Shown here: piece after piece, positions 47,801-59,237 of the stretch
How the letters are laid out: each line of letters starts with the position of its first letter
How positions within the stretch are numbered: the stretch's first letter is position 1
Source: Pyrocephalus nanus
Taxonomy: Eukaryota > Chordata > Aves > Passeriformes > Tyrannidae
DNA: 64,000 nt
Direction of reading: 5' to 3'
Assembly: GCA_038380795.1 (NCBI GenBank)
Contig: CM076277.1
Span: 3,067,501-3,131,500 of the forward strand
Notes under the pieces: generated by a model
Seen by the model: only the letters and a program-made list of their open reading frames with translations
What the model was told of the DNA's origin: nothing
Databases searched by the model: none
Translations under genes and position numbers: made by a program

Positions 47801-50800
47801 GTTGGGGAAAGGGGGGGTGGGGAGGAAGCAAAAATGGTTAGTGATTATGAAAACAAAAAATCAGAGCTGTAAGAAGCATATGTTGGGATCGTAATCCTGA
47901 CACCTCTGTGTCTCAGCAAAGCAGCCAGTAATTGTACCGTAATGAAATGTTCTTGTTTGATAACCAGTTAATTAGAGAAGACAATTATTCCAAACCCCGC
48001 TGACGCCCACGAACGGCTCCGTGTCACGCAGGCTCTGAGTGACAGCCAGAGCTGTTATCGGTAACCTCTGTGTCCCAGCCCGCCTGCTTCAGCAGGAATG
48101 CTGCTTCCCAAGCCTGGGGAAGGATGGAAAGAACTCAAAACTCCCCCCCCACCTTCCCCCAAAACATCAAAGGGTGCACTGATCCCAAGTGGAGAGGTCT
48201 CTGCTTCAATCCTAGGTGGAGTTTATTCCAAAAAAGAGGTAGGCCATCAGGAGAGGGGAGATGGGAAGGGCAGGAGAGGTCTCCAGGAGGAAAGCTAGGA
48301 GGGAAGAGCAAGAGTAGCCACATCTCCAAACACAGAGCAGCAAAGGAGGCACCAAGTGATCCTGCCCATCCAGGAAAAGAGGCAATAGGCTTAAATTGTA
48401 ACAAGGGAAATGTTGGCTAAGCACTGGAAAGTAAGGATAATTAAGCATGGGAAGAGATTGCCTGGGGAGATGTGTAATCTCCACCACTGAGGGTTTAAGA
48501 ACAGATTAGGCACACATCCATCAGGAATGGCTTAAGTAGAGATGATCCTGACTTCAGGCAGCAGTATGGTCTGGCTGACCTCTTAAGTCCCTCTTTGCTC
48601 TCCTTTCTATGATTCCATGACTGGTTTTTTTTTTTTCTTTTTTCCTCCCAAATGTATAAATTTGGTTTTTATTCTGCTTGTAAATCTGGAGGTTTTTTCT
48701 TGTCATTATTACACACTTTCCTGCAAGATATGTCTCGGGATCACCATAACTTAAAGCTCATTCACAAGATGACTCAAAAGTCACGAGCAGGGTCAGTCAC
48801 ACTCCCTGAAAAGGCCCTGGCTATGGGAACTATTTGCACAGTTTCAGGAGAGCTTCCCCTTTATCCTGGTGGAGACATGGTGCTGTGAAGCAGCCCTTTG
48901 GACAGTGAATGGGTGGACCTGTAATCAAGCAGCAACCACCAGTGATTACAGCATCCTGAAAGATTCCTGCTTTCCCCCGCCTTGACTTCACGGTGCCGCC
49001 AGGGTGTAAGTCATCCATCACTCCATGTGAGGGCACCAAGAGTGTTCCCAGGACAGCCCCTGGAAGACTCCTAAGGAAACAGATCCAACCCCTAACCTCC
49101 AATGAAAAGCACACAACACTCATCTTTCCACGCTTCTGATCTTGCTCTCTGAGAAGAGAAGTCACTCTCTGCAGGAGGAAACTGCAACCCATAGTGGCTC
49201 CAGCACTGACTCCAGTGCTGTAATTGGCCTGTTTGCAGCACCTGCTGAATTCCATTCCCATGGGATCTCTCCCCTGTGATGGCTCTTCCATAAAAGAGCT
49301 TTACAGTTGGCCCGAGATGCCTCTGTCCCACTGCACATACCTGCAGTGTCCTGTCACTAGGTGAGGAATCAGGTTCAGCAGTGGGTGATCTATTATTTTC
49401 TGCTGAGTGAGCAATTTTTCTGCCGGGTAATTTACCCCTGGAGTGTGACTTTACCCCTGGAGCTGTGTAGTTCTCTAGGCTGTGCATTTGTTTGGGAAAA
49501 TCCCATATGCATTTGGCCACTGAGCGACCCGGCATTACTGACCTGGTCCTGGTGAGGCAGGGCTAATGCTGGCCCCAGTACCTTCGTGTCTTCAGTGGGT
49601 CCCCAGACTCATAAACTCAACTGGAAATGTTGGTTTTATCCAACTTGTGCTCATTTTGGATGGGAAAACCTGGATTAGCCTGGGGTTCACTCAGCAGGTT
49701 GCTCTGGAGTTCCTTGATTCCTCTGCCCTGAGTTTCCAGGGTTTAAGGGAAACACCGACCCAATGCTTTGATTTTATGGCTGGATTTCCTGACCAGAAGA
49801 AGCAGGTTACAGATACATCTGCAAATGCCACCTTGGCAGTATATCCCACACTCCAACATCACCAGTTTCCAACCCTCACAATGGGAAGCTGCTCATAAAG
49901 GGAATAAGAACATGGCAGAGAAGAGTGAATCCCACCAGTGACTCCTCAATAAACTCCAGAGAGTTTCCAGGCTTATCACTGACAGGAAATCCCCCTGAGG
50001 GAGGACAGCCACCAGGGCTGGTGTCACCAGCTTTTGAGCAGAGATGGCACTGCTGGTGGAGACGAGGGGGCTGAGGGTGGCATGCACTGGGACCAGCCTG
50101 CCAGCATTCCACCCGCGCCAGGGAAAAATCCTTCCCAGGGAATTAGCAGAGTTTGCTCCAAAATAGTCCTCAAATTCCTCTAATTTCTGTCAAATCAGGC
50201 AGCCCTTTTAATCCTTGCGGGGTTGAGATCTGCTAATGAAAAAACACTCCCAGTACAGGAGGCACAGGATTCTGGGAGCCTGGAGCTGGGACCTGGAGCT
50301 GCAGGCGGATTCCTAGGACAGGTCCCCCACTTGATGCTAATGGCTGAATTAGCATTTCCCTCTCCAGCAGAGTCTAAGCTATCTCTGCAGGAACAGCTGC
50401 TAAACTATTTGCAAAGTTCAAAGAGGACATATTAATATTTTTTTTTTCCCCGAGTCACATTCTTCAGATTCCCGTGTAAGCTTCTTAGAAAGGGCCACGC
50501 CAGCTGTTGAAGAATGAAGATTACAATGTCCTGCCAACGCAGAGCTGGAGATATTTCAAGGTATTGTTATTTATTACTGTTCCACACGCTGGAAGGGGTT
50601 AAAATGGGGAAGAAAACGGAGCTTTGCCGAACAGGTGTCCTTGAGCAGTACCCAAGGACACGGAGATTGCTAATCCTGTATTCCACAGCATGATCAAATC
50701 ACCAGGCAACAGATATAAATAAAAAAAGGCAGGAAATAAGGAAATTTAGATACAAGTGTGTCAGAGGGAAAATGAAGATTCATTGTGAAGAGGCTGAGAA

Positions 50801-53800
50801 GAGAAGAAGGAACAAAATGACAAAGGCACAAATGATAAACCAGTAAGAACAAAAGGAAAGGGAGGGGGGGAAAGCCTCTCTGTGAAATGCATGTCTGTGA
50901 CAGCAGCAACCAAATCAAAGATGCTCCTAGATTATATGGCTTCTTGCATAATATGCATTCTGGTTCCCTCTCTGTGTTTGTCTTTCAGCTGGTGCACAGG
51001 GAAAAAAACCCCATATCTGAAATGGGACGTGAGCAACCTTTATTTTGCTTGTTTCATCAGGAGGAGAAAGCAAATTTGCTTTGTGGGAGCAGCAGCACCT
51101 GCTCAATGGCAAATAAATAGCTACAGCTTTGATATTACAGTGCATATAATCATTAGCAGCACAAATGGCAGAGGATTAACCCTCTGTGTGCCGGACAGGG
51201 CTACCTGGCAAAGGGGTGGCATCTCACTGCTGATGGCAGAAATGCTCCATGTGGTGTCCTTGGAGAGGGGCTGAGGTTCTGGAGGGGGCACAGAGCCATC
51301 CATCCCAGCCCAGGGCACTGGCTAGCATGGCTACAAGCCACCAGCACTGGCCTTTCCTCATCCCTTTGGCCACTCCACCTCTGTGCAACCCCTGTGATGG
51401 GATGATTGATGGACACAGTGCAGGGACAGCAGGACATGTGCCAGGGGCTGCTGACATAGGGTGGGGAATCACAAGTCCAAAATACCTTGACTGCAGGTGG
51501 ATTTATGGACCAGCTTCCCTTGAAGCCCCTCCCTGGTTGCTCCCTGCCTGCTGCTCTCCCACAAGGCAAGAGCCAAAACACAACCAGGACTGAGGAAACT
51601 CTGGGCCCGCTGGAAAGGGAAGAATAAGGTTTGTAAAAGTCATCTGAAGCAGAAATTGCAGAGGTGGAAACAACTGGCAATAATGCATGGTGGGGCTGGG
51701 GTCTGCATGCTGCCCCTCTGGGGATGGGATGCCCCAGACCCACCATCAGCATCTTGGGGGCTGTGAGAGATCCAAGTGTGGGACAAGCTCCAGATCGGAT
51801 CCTACAGCATGAATCCACCCTCTTTTCTCATATGAGGAAGAGGGGAAGTGTTCCTGAACTAAAGCCTTGGTAATAATTGAGGCAGAATGCCCAGATTTGC
51901 CTCTTGCTTGCCTGCTGTGCCATCACTGTCCTGGCTTTTCCCCAGCCTGTCTCCTGCACTGCTTTCTGCACTGAGCACATGAAGCCACTGTTGTCAACAA
52001 AGCTAAGAGCAGTGTCCCACATGAAACACTGATTTCCACTCCTTCCCAGAGCATGCTGCTCCTGCCTGGCAATGAGCTGAGCCATGATTTGGCACAGCCA
52101 TGTGGGAATCTGGACTCCCAGGTCCCAGAAGGGTTTTGGCCAGTGGTGCGTGGCTGTCTTGCTCCATCCCTGACTCCTCTCCAGATGTGCCAGGAGAGCT
52201 CTCAGCATGGGCTGCTTGCCTTCCTTGGGAATGTGTGCACCTTGTCCTGGAGCCCTTGGCAGGAAACATCTACACACAGCCCAGGCACTTCTTTTTTACA
52301 AATTAGAGACATTTCGTTAACGCTTTTTAAATTTTCTCTTCCTTTTTCCCTTTCCATTGCATTGCCCTGTGAATCTAAAAAAAGAACTTGTCTGGGGATG
52401 CTGGTGGAGGAAAGCAAACGGGGACTAAATAAACTCTCCTGCAGCCAGACACTTCAAGAGTGAACGTGCCACATCGCACAAATCAGCCACACGGTCCCAG
52501 AGCCAAAGATAAATAGAGTCCCTCCAGCCAGAGTCCCAGGCAGGGAGGTAACTGTTGAGGGAGAGAAGTATCCAGCTGGAGACAAAGCCAGGAAGTTAAT
52601 ATTTAAGCATTCAGACAAGGAACAAATGACTTAATTAAATCAATTACAGAGGGAGAAATGGAGCCACTTAGAAAGCGTGTGTAAAGAGACGGCAAGGCTG
52701 CTGCAAGCTCATAAAAGAGAAGGAGGGAGAGTTAGCAGGGAAGATAAACGGGCTGGTTTAATCCCTGCTGTTAATTAAGAGCTGAGCATTTGCACTGTGC
52801 TGAGTCAGGGTCGCCCCAGTGCTCCCATTCTCTGAGCCAGCGTTGCAGTCCAAACTATGGAGATATTGGTAACCGGGAGGAGCAAGGCAGAGGCAGAACG
52901 AGATGTTGGGGAGGGATGAGAGCAGGAGAAAGAGGTGACAGAAAGCTTTTCCACCCTCCTGAACCTCCACACCCTGCACCAACAGCCCAAACCCAGCCCC
53001 TGCCCTGCAGCTGCCCAGGGCTGGGCTCACCCCGCTGCACCTTCCTCCCCTCTTCAGCATGAGGGATTCCTGCCTGCAGGATCCACCAGGGATTCAGCTG
53101 AGGAGGAGAAAAGGGAAGATCAGGAGAACATCAAAGCACCACTTTGCACAGAATGGAGGCTCCAAATGGAGCAGCAGAAGGGCTTCCATCCCAGAAGATG
53201 CCTCGCTCGTATTCCCGAGTGGGGTGGGGTGGAAAGCAGGGCTATTTCCTAGCGTGACTTCCAGCTTAATGGCTTTTTTCCTCCCTGCTGCTGCTTCTCC
53301 AGACATAGGTGCTTCCAATGCTGGCCCATGGACACCCAACAGGAGCTGGCAGCCAGGCTCTAGGAGAAGGGCTCCCAGAAAAAGCCTGTTTGGATTCAGG
53401 ACACACCCCACAGTGTCAAATCTCACTCTGACTGATAAAAAGCCATCCTTGCAACAGGAAGTGTTCCCTGGGGTTCTCTCAAGAGGCACCAAGCAATTAC
53501 AGGCTTTTGTAACCGACTCAGCAGCAACAAAACAGTGAAAGCAGGACCCAGAATTCTCTGTGTGAAGCAGACAGAAAGTGGCTGACAGCTCTGGGGCAGG
53601 AAGGTTTCCTCTGTGAGGCCACTCCAGACATCTCCTTTTGCAGGTTTTAAAGCCTGAATGTTGGATTTGAAGGCAGCAATATAGGGAGTTAACAGTGTTT
53701 AGCCAGTTTACTGTCACTCCTTGTAAGTAAATAAGCAAATACAAACCCATCTCCCATTTAAGGCTGTAAAACCCCAGGTCAGGGAAAGGCCACTGATGGT

Positions 53801-56800
53801 TTTGCAGAGCATGAGCTTATCAAGAATAATTAGCTGTCATAAAAATTTGCTCTTCCCAATGCAACGACAGCAATTTTGCACAGTGGGCACTTCAGCACCG
53901 CTCCTGAAAACAGCCTCTGTTCCTGACCACACCCTCCAGCCTGGCCACGCTCTGAAAGTGCCTGAGAGTTGCTCTGTACCATGGAAAAACACATTTCAAC
54001 AGCTGAAAGGAAAAAAAAGATAAAAAAAGGTAAATAAATCAGTAACTCACCTGTTTTTGTTCTTCTCCCAAACTATCCCACATGGATGCCACAATTTTGG
54101 ACACGTCCCCGAAGGTCGCGTTGGGGTTTTGCCCTTTGATGGCTGCCTGTGTGTCTCTGAAGAACAGGGCATAGGCTGACACGGGCTTCTGGGGCTCGTT
54201 GGGGTCCTTCTTTTTCTTCTTCTTTTGGCTTTTGGGCTTTTTGCCCAGGTCTGTTGATGGTCTTTTCTCTCCAGTAGCCTGCAAAACCATGAGATGAACC
54301 AGAGCAGTCAGCTGGGGGTGGGCAGATACAGGTCCCTGCTACAGCCAAGGAGATGAGAGGGGGAATGGAAAGGGGAGGGATCCCACCGTGGAGAGCAGGG
54401 ACAGCAGCCCTCGGGGTCTCTTTGGCCCCAGGAGCCTCTTGGATCATTACACAAACTGCTGGTGGGTGCCTGAGCCTGGCTTGGTGACTCCACTCAGACC
54501 AGCTCACAGCTTGGGTTCATCCCTTTGTTCCCTGCTCCAAAAGTGGGGCTTTCCAGACACTCACCCTTGGTCACCCTCCTTCCCCCTCCTCCTCCCTGGC
54601 ACCACAAGCTCCCTCACTCCTTGATACTTTTCTGGGACCTCTCCAAATGCTTTGCTTCCCAGCCATATCCCTTTACCAGTCCATGAATTTTTCCAAAGTT
54701 GGCTTCCAAATGGTTTCTGATTTCCACTCCAATAATCCCCCTTTGCAAGCTGCTCCTGATTTCCCTTATCCATGTGTGTGCCACTGGCTCAGTGTCCCCA
54801 TTCCCAGGAGGACTGTGAGCACTGACCAAGCAGCAACAGCTTCACATTAACCATCACACTGGGGCCATCCAAAATTTGCTTCCCCCTGCTAACACACTAT
54901 GTTGGGCTTGATCCCTGTGGGTCCCTTCCAGCTCAGGATATTCCACTATTCTATCAATATAAGGGAATGCAGAAGTCTCCATGTGAGGGTGTGAGAAGCA
55001 AAAAGCCCCTGGAAAGCACTTGGACATCCATCAAAGCTCTTAACACATTAAGTGTGGTCAGTGAAAGCTCACACTACAGGAAACCACCATTATCTTTATT
55101 TTATAGTGAAGAAAAAGCTAAATACATTGGAGTTCAAACACGACAGAGAATAAAACCACTGCCTGCTGCAGGCTGGATCTCTGCACCCAGGAGGGCAGAT
55201 GGGGCACCAGCCCCTCCACCTGCAGACCCCAAGCTCAAGCACTGAGTGCTCAGCCAGTACCCAACTGTGTCAGTCCCTGCTCCCCCAGCTGCACAGGCTG
55301 CTGTATCACTCAGAAAGACACACACAGGTCTAAACACCAAGATGTTGTCAACACACTTCCCCCCGCTGAGCTGGGAGTAAACAGCCTCTTCTCCTGATGG
55401 ATTTGTTGATTTAACTGTGTACTTGGCAGTGCCAGGATTTAAGAGGCTTCCTTTCAGCTGGCACAGGGCAGGCACGGGGAGGAAAGGGCAGCAGTGCTCC
55501 TGTTCCCTGCTCAGCAGCTCTTGACTGGTCATTAATTTCAGTATCAGCGCAGTGACATTTGTCAAACAGTGACCATTAGTGAATGAGCAGTGAGCTCAAA
55601 AAAATTGCATTTAATTTAAAATTGCCCAATTGGTCTTGAATGGGAGGCCTGGAGGTGAAAGGCCAGCTTATTAGGAGGGAAAAAAAATGCATGACAGGGC
55701 TTCAGCCCATTAGGAAGTGAGATGGTATTTTAAATAACTGTGATCCCGTTTGATTCACTGAAATGCTACAGGGGAACCTGCTCCCTCACAGCCACCAACC
55801 AAGCCAAGGAGCTGGAACAGCACCAACACAACCCCAGGCAGGTTTACAGCCAGTCCTGCTCAGGCAGCACCAAAGAGCACGTGGGATTTATGGAAAACAG
55901 ATGCTGTGAGGCTGCCAGGAGCCATCAGTGCCCAGGGGGGAGCAGAGCAGATCAGGACTTTGCCTGGTTTTCATGGGGTTTTCCAGATGTGATGCAGCTG
56001 GGATGAGACAACAGCCTGGCCCTGGCCCTTGAAAGATGCTTGAACAACCTAAGTCATGTTCATGGCTAAAGCCAAACCCCAGTGAGCCAGACCCTCCCAA
56101 GGGTCATCCCCAAGGGTCATCTCCCATGGTCAAAGGGACCATGAAGGCTCGGGCAGCAGGATGAAGAGTATGGATTTGCCCTGGAGAGGCATCGGAATGT
56201 CTGTTGGACACCAGATGTGGACAGGTGTGGGGCAATTCACTGGTGACAGATTTGATCCCATAACCTTGGTGCCTTCTTAGATGTTGAACCCATGAAGAGC
56301 TGGAACCCCATGGACACTGTGATTTTAATAACTGTGGAGAGCAACCACTAACCCAGCTGGAATTTGAGCTGTGCCTCTCCTTCCCATGCATGTGTACCCC
56401 AAAAGCAGTGAAGCAGGTAAATGCACCAACAGAGCTAACAGACCCCCTAAAATCATAAGCTCCCTGGCCCAGAGGGCCTGCTGGACCTGAAGTGCCTGCT
56501 GGCCATCAGACCCATTCCTTTAATGTGTGACCTTCTTCCCCACAAGATTAATTTCTGCTTGTTAGACCTTGCTTTGCTGACCTGTTGCAGAAAAGCCCTT
56601 AATGGCCACAGGAAAAATGACTGATGGGTGAATGCAGCAGCTGTGCAGACAGAAAGCAAACAGAAACCTGCAGGCCACAACACAGCCCTGCTGCTTTCCT
56701 GACATTTAGGGCCTCCTCCTCCATCAAGCACATCGCTCCTGTCCCACCTACCTTGATGGGGAGTTTACAGGGCAGAAAAAATGAGGGGGCTTGCCTTAAG

Positions 56801-58412
56801 AATCAGGAAAAATTCTGATCTCTGCAAATTTGGACATCTCCAAATTCTTCCTACTCCCACAGGCACCACTGGCTAAAGAGAACAGAAGACCCAAAAGCTC
56901 CAGGAAACCCTGCTGGCTGGGAGGAAAAGCTGGGTGATGCTGATGGAGGCAGAGAGAGAACCTGGTGTGTCATTAAGCTGAAACTAATTTTTTGCTGACA
57001 TGAAATATTTCAGCTCCCAGGTCATTGCTTGGAGCTGTGTGACACAGGCTTTGGGATTTGGCAGACTGTGGGGTCCAGCAGCATAACCCACCCTATAGTG
57101 CCCCTCAAACATGGAATCACAGCTTGAAAAACTCCATCTGTTGTTAACCACGTGTATCCCTTCTTTTTCCAGCTGTATTCCATAAAAGCTGCTTTTGCAT
57201 CCAGGTTTGCACTCTGCTTTGAAATGCCCCCAGCCTAAAGTGAAATCTGCCAGTGGATGAAGAACTACAGGATTGATGGGAATCCGTTTTCCTGGATTTC
57301 TGCAGGAAGGGAAAGGTTTTTGCTCACTCCTAGCATTTTCCTAGTTTCCCAGTGTCTGCACTGTTGGCTGCTCTGGTTATACATTCAAATCCTGTCACAA
57401 CAGTCTGTTTTGTTGGGATAAGGTTACAACCCCAGTGCCTTGGGTCAGCACCTTCCAGCAGAGGGTTTTCCATGACAGGCTTTAATCAAAGGCACAGAGA
57501 CACACCAGGCACTGAGGCAGCAACTCAGCAATCGCTGGAGTTTGCCCTCAGTAAACAACAGCTGCAGACTCCTGGAGCACAGCACGTGCTGTTTGCTCTG
57601 CTGGTGCATTTTGAGAGACATAGGCAATGACCAAGATGTGCCCCAAACCCTAGAAATTCCTTGGGTTTGTTCATGCCACACTCAGCAGCAGTTGTGTTGG
57701 CTGTAGAGACCACTGAGACACTGTTGACTACTTAAAACACCACCTGGGTGAACTAAAAGACTCTCCCTCTTTTAATTTCTGGGTTTTTTTCCTTAGCAAG
57801 CCACGCCCGGTGAGCTCAGTTAAATCCCACCATGGGGTATTTTCCTTCCCTGTTTTAGTCTCCTCTACCCACCACTAGAAATCTAGTTTTGCCTCAAGCA
57901 TTTGCAGACCCTCAGCCCTGAACCTGCTTTGCTCATCAAAATCCTCATAGGAAGAAACCCTGAAGCTCGATGGTCCTGGTAAAATGTGGAGGCAGAAGCC
58001 CCAAACCTTCTGGGTGAGTGCTGGGCCTCACCCTAGGCTGGAAACAGTCACCTCATCCTTGGGGAAGTCTCCCACGCTGTATATTCAAAGTAAAAGTCTA
58101 TTTAGCACAATTTATCCCTTGCTGAAGAACATCCCCCCCTCCCATTTTCTCGCTGTTAAAACAGGCACGTACCTTGTAATGTGACTCTGTCTCCTCTTCC
58201 TGAGTAGAACTGGAGGGAGATGGCGTAGCAGACTTGCTTCCTGGGGGCGAGGGGGAGCCGTGGGTGACACCACTCCTCATCCCCATCTGAGAGATGAGCT
58301 GGGACTGGCTGAGAGCGCTCATGGGGCCGGCCAGCATCCCGGGGCGGTTGAGCAGGGGCACTTGGCGGTTGGAATCGTAGGACGTGGCGTCCGAGTGGAC
58401 CATCTCCTGGAT
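35840..58412 (-). CDS. TOX2: TOX2 HMG-box factor, 3' half (six terminal coding exons)
   Basis: On the - strand the exons 58412-58173, 54278-54051, 44556-44476, 42958-42551, 41325-41195 and 35876-35840 join in frame to 374 residues ending at TAA (35842-35840). TOX proteins are nuclear DNA-binding factors with one sequence-structure-specific HMG box. Here a Ser-rich segment leads into a lysine-rich nuclear localisation signal ([14 protein letters not shown]), the HMG box ([20 protein letters not shown] through YRASLVSK) split over two exons, and a Pro/Gln-rich C-terminal region. The flanking segments ([35 protein letters not shown]) match TOX2 rather than TOX, TOX3 or TOX4. The N-terminal transactivation exons lie right of the window. 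The last intron appears to use a GC donor. Confidence 0.95.
36071..36382 (-). repeat. CR1 fragment
   Basis: Same strand as TOX2: TCACAGAATTACTGAGGTTG, CATCGAGTCCCACCATTCC, CTCCACCACTGCCCTGGGC and CAGGTAGTTGTAGAGAGC. It lies 195 bp upstream of the last TOX2 exon. Confidence 0.93.
38022..38062 (-). repeat. CR1 3' terminus, very short
   Basis: ATCATAGAATCACAGGATG followed by TAGGATGGAAGGGACCC. Only the terminal 40 bp of the element is present. Confidence 0.7.
39286..39440 (-). repeat. CR1 fragment
   Basis: ATCGAATCATAGAACGGTTT, GGTTGGAAGAGACCTC, then AGACCAGGCTGCTCCAAGCC and CAGTTCCAGGGATGGGGCAG. Confidence 0.9.
40611..40960 (-). repeat. CR1 fragment, about 350 bp
   Basis: CGAATCACAGAATGCTTGGG, the complete 3' block, CTCACAGGGAAGGATTTCTT, then TGTTGCCCCATGTCCTGTCA and CTGCAATGAGGTCTCCCTGG. 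Confidence 0.94.
41080..41101 (+). repeat. Poly(A) tract
   Basis: A run of about 22 A, roughly 95 bp from the TOX2 exon at 41195. It is a T run on the TOX2 strand, downstream of the unusual donor. Confidence 0.95.
41195..41325 (-). CDS. TOX2: TOX2 penultimate coding exon, GC donor
   Basis: The acceptor is CTGCAG before 41325. It encodes [19 protein letters not shown], then [18 protein letters not shown] and VNHC plus two bases. The frame and conserved residues require the exon to end at 41195, where the intron starts GCCAGT, so the donor is AG|GCCAGT. A GT donor inside the exon (AGAGA|GTGTGG) would also keep frame but would remove ECGVNHC, which TOX2 orthologues keep in similar form. Confidence 0.85.
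41326..42550 (-). other. TOX2: TOX2 intron, 1.2 kb
   Basis: GT-AG. It contains the CR1 copy at 42033-42495 and a 25-bp tandem pair near 41740-41775 (ACCAGAGTCATAGTAGGT twice). No other feature was seen. Confidence 0.7.
42033..42495 (-). repeat. CR1 fragment, about 460 bp
   Basis: TCACAGAATCATAGAATTAT, GGTTGGAAAAGACCTCCAAG, CACTTCTAGGGACGGTGATT, CCCCTGGTGCAACCTGAGG and TCTCCTTTTCTCCAAGCTGA. It ends 55 bp from the TOX2 donor at 42551. Confidence 0.94.
42551..42958 (-). CDS. TOX2: TOX2 exon (Pro/Gln-rich C-terminal region)
   Basis: The acceptor is CCCACAG before 42958 and the donor is CAG|GTGGGT after 42551. It is 408 bp in phase 0. It begins [19 protein letters not shown] and [12 protein letters not shown], and continues with Pro/Ser/Gln-rich sequence ([21 protein letters not shown]) to SPPGQQ. 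The composition is as in mammalian TOX2, though the spacer residues differ. Confidence 0.94.
42959..44475 (-). other. TOX2: TOX2 intron, 1.5 kb, repeat-poor
   Basis: GT-AG intron without a CR1 copy or microsatellite. A 30-bp near-repeat at about 43155-43200 (GTCCAGTAACTCAACCA twice) is the only structure seen. Confidence 0.65.
44476..44556 (-). CDS. TOX2: TOX2 exon (HMG helix 3)
   Basis: The acceptor is TTTCAG before 44556 and the donor is AAG|GTACCT after 44476. This 81-bp exon encodes [20 protein letters not shown] and RASLVSK, the long third helix that completes the HMG box. It is too short to stand out without the family. Confidence 0.95.
44905..44975 (+). repeat. CR1 3' end
   Basis: Degraded sense terminus: TAACTTTAAGGTCAACTC, then AAACCATTCTATAACTCTGTG. 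Confidence 0.7.
45642..45863 (+). repeat. CR1 3' region
   Basis: Sense CR1 of the longer-bodied subfamily: GCCTGATATTAGGGAAAATT, GCAGTGGTGGAGTCACCATC, GGGCTGGATGATCCCAAAGG and TCTATG. It resembles 6630-7024. Confidence 0.9.
46288..46384 (-). repeat. CR1 fragment
   Basis: ATAGAATCCCAGAATGACTT, TTGGAAGAGACCTTAAAACT, then GGACACCTTCCACTAGACCA. Confidence 0.9.
47171..47398 (-). repeat. CR1 fragment
   Basis: ATAAAATCACAGAATGGTTT, CCTGCCATGGGCAGGGACAC, then CCAGGGATCCAGGGGCAGCC with a 6-bp insertion and CTGCCCACCCTCACTGTAAA. Confidence 0.93.
47480..48080. other. Candidate conserved noncoding element in TOX2 intron
   Basis: Repeat-free AT-rich stretch with clustered homeodomain-type cores (TAATTAAA, TTAATTAGAG), CATTAGTCATTAAGTG, and a CpG-bearing end (CTGACGCCCACGAACGGCTC). 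It lies between two CR1 copies yet shows none of their decay. Enhancer function is inferred. Confidence 0.35.
48442..48621 (+). repeat. CR1 3' end of a distinct subfamily
   Basis: GGAATGGCTTAAGTAGAGAT, TGGTCTGGCTGACCTCTTAA, then TCTATGATTCCATGA. The words differ from the other copies and resemble older CR1 types. Confidence 0.8.
48622..54050. other. TOX2: Repeat-free part of TOX2 intron
   Basis: About 5.4 kb with no CR1 copy, in contrast to a mean spacing of about 2 kb elsewhere. The open frames seen are short and have no family resemblance. It may hold regulatory sequence, which cannot be shown here. Confidence 0.4.
54051..54278 (-). CDS. TOX2: TOX2 exon (NLS and first part of HMG box)
   Basis: The acceptor is TTTGCAG before 54278 and the donor is CAG|GTGAGT after 54051. 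It is 228 bp in phase 0 and encodes [18 protein letters not shown], a run of lysines, then HMG helices 1 and 2 ([40 protein letters not shown]). The aromatic and tryptophan residues of the HMG core are present. Confidence 0.96.
54279..58172 (-). other. TOX2: TOX2 intron, 3.9 kb
   Basis: GT-AG. It holds only one short CR1 terminus at 54900-54956. No exon was recognised in the rest. Confidence 0.65.
54900..54956 (+). repeat. CR1 3' end
   Basis: TGTTGGGCTTGATCCCTGTG, GGTCCCTTCCAGCTCAGGAT and ATTCCACTATTCTATC. Confidence 0.8.
58173..58412 (-). CDS. TOX2: TOX2 exon (pre-HMG serine-rich region)
   Basis: The acceptor is AACTCAG before 58412 and the donor is AAG|GTACGT after 58173. It is 240 bp in phase 0 and encodes [17 protein letters not shown], then [16 protein letters not shown] and [19 protein letters not shown] ending EEETESHYK. 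It is the first TOX2 exon in the window. Confidence 0.94.
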
Positions 58413-59237
58413 CTGAGTTAGGAGAAAATCACCTCGTCATTACAAAATGCACTTATGGATTTATTACGCTGTCAGATCGCTTCAAGATGAGGTCTGATTG
58501 ATTTATTGTCTAAATTGTTCTCCGTGGCTGGGAGATTCTTCCTCGTGCTCCCTACTAAAAAAGCCAAGAGCAAGAGCTGAGCGCTTGTGCCCCCAGGGCT
58601 CTGCTCCTGCCATCCCCCCACCCATGAGCATTACAGAGAGGTCCTAAATCACCTCTGTCCATAGGTCTGTGTGCCTAGGAGGTGCCCTTGCCTGCCTCAG
58701 GGACCACCGGTGCCTGGCATCCACCAGGGATATAAAACCAAAATGTTTGTAAATGAGCAATTTTTGGCCACATCACCAGGAGAAGGGATGGCATTCCAAG
58801 TTACTGGGCATTCCTGGGGCCAAGCTTTGCTGCTGCAGTGTAAGGCCATTGCTGAGGACAGGCACATGCCGTGCCAGGGTATCTGGGGACAAGCCCTGGT
58901 ACATCAGGGATGCAGCATCAGAGGCTGTGTATCCCAAACATGGTCTTTCTGGGCAATACTTGGTGCTGACATTTAGTAACTGCAGAGGTGAAAAAAAAGA
59001 ATCTGCTTATCTGAGTATCTGAAGGTACCACAACCAACCCCCCTGCACCCCCTGCAGGGCTGTTGGGTCTCTTATGCTACTGGGGTTAAATCCAGAAACA
59101 AAAAAGCACAAAAGCCATCATTGGAAGCCCCAGGTCCCTGCTCCCACCCCATCAATCTGCCCAAAACGGGGACACCACCCTCAAACCAGAGGTTTGTATA
59201 TCCCCAAGCTCCAGAAGCCCCAAGCAGCACAACACAG

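Larger units (their letters stand above)
44557..54050 (-). other. TOX2: TOX2 intron interrupting the HMG box, 9.5 kb
   Basis: GT-AG. It holds CR1 copies at 44905, 45642, 46288, 47171 and 48442, then a repeat-free run from 48,622 to its end at 54,050. The stretch 47,480-48,080 is a noncoding-element candidate listed separately. No additional exon was seen. Confidence 0.7.
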
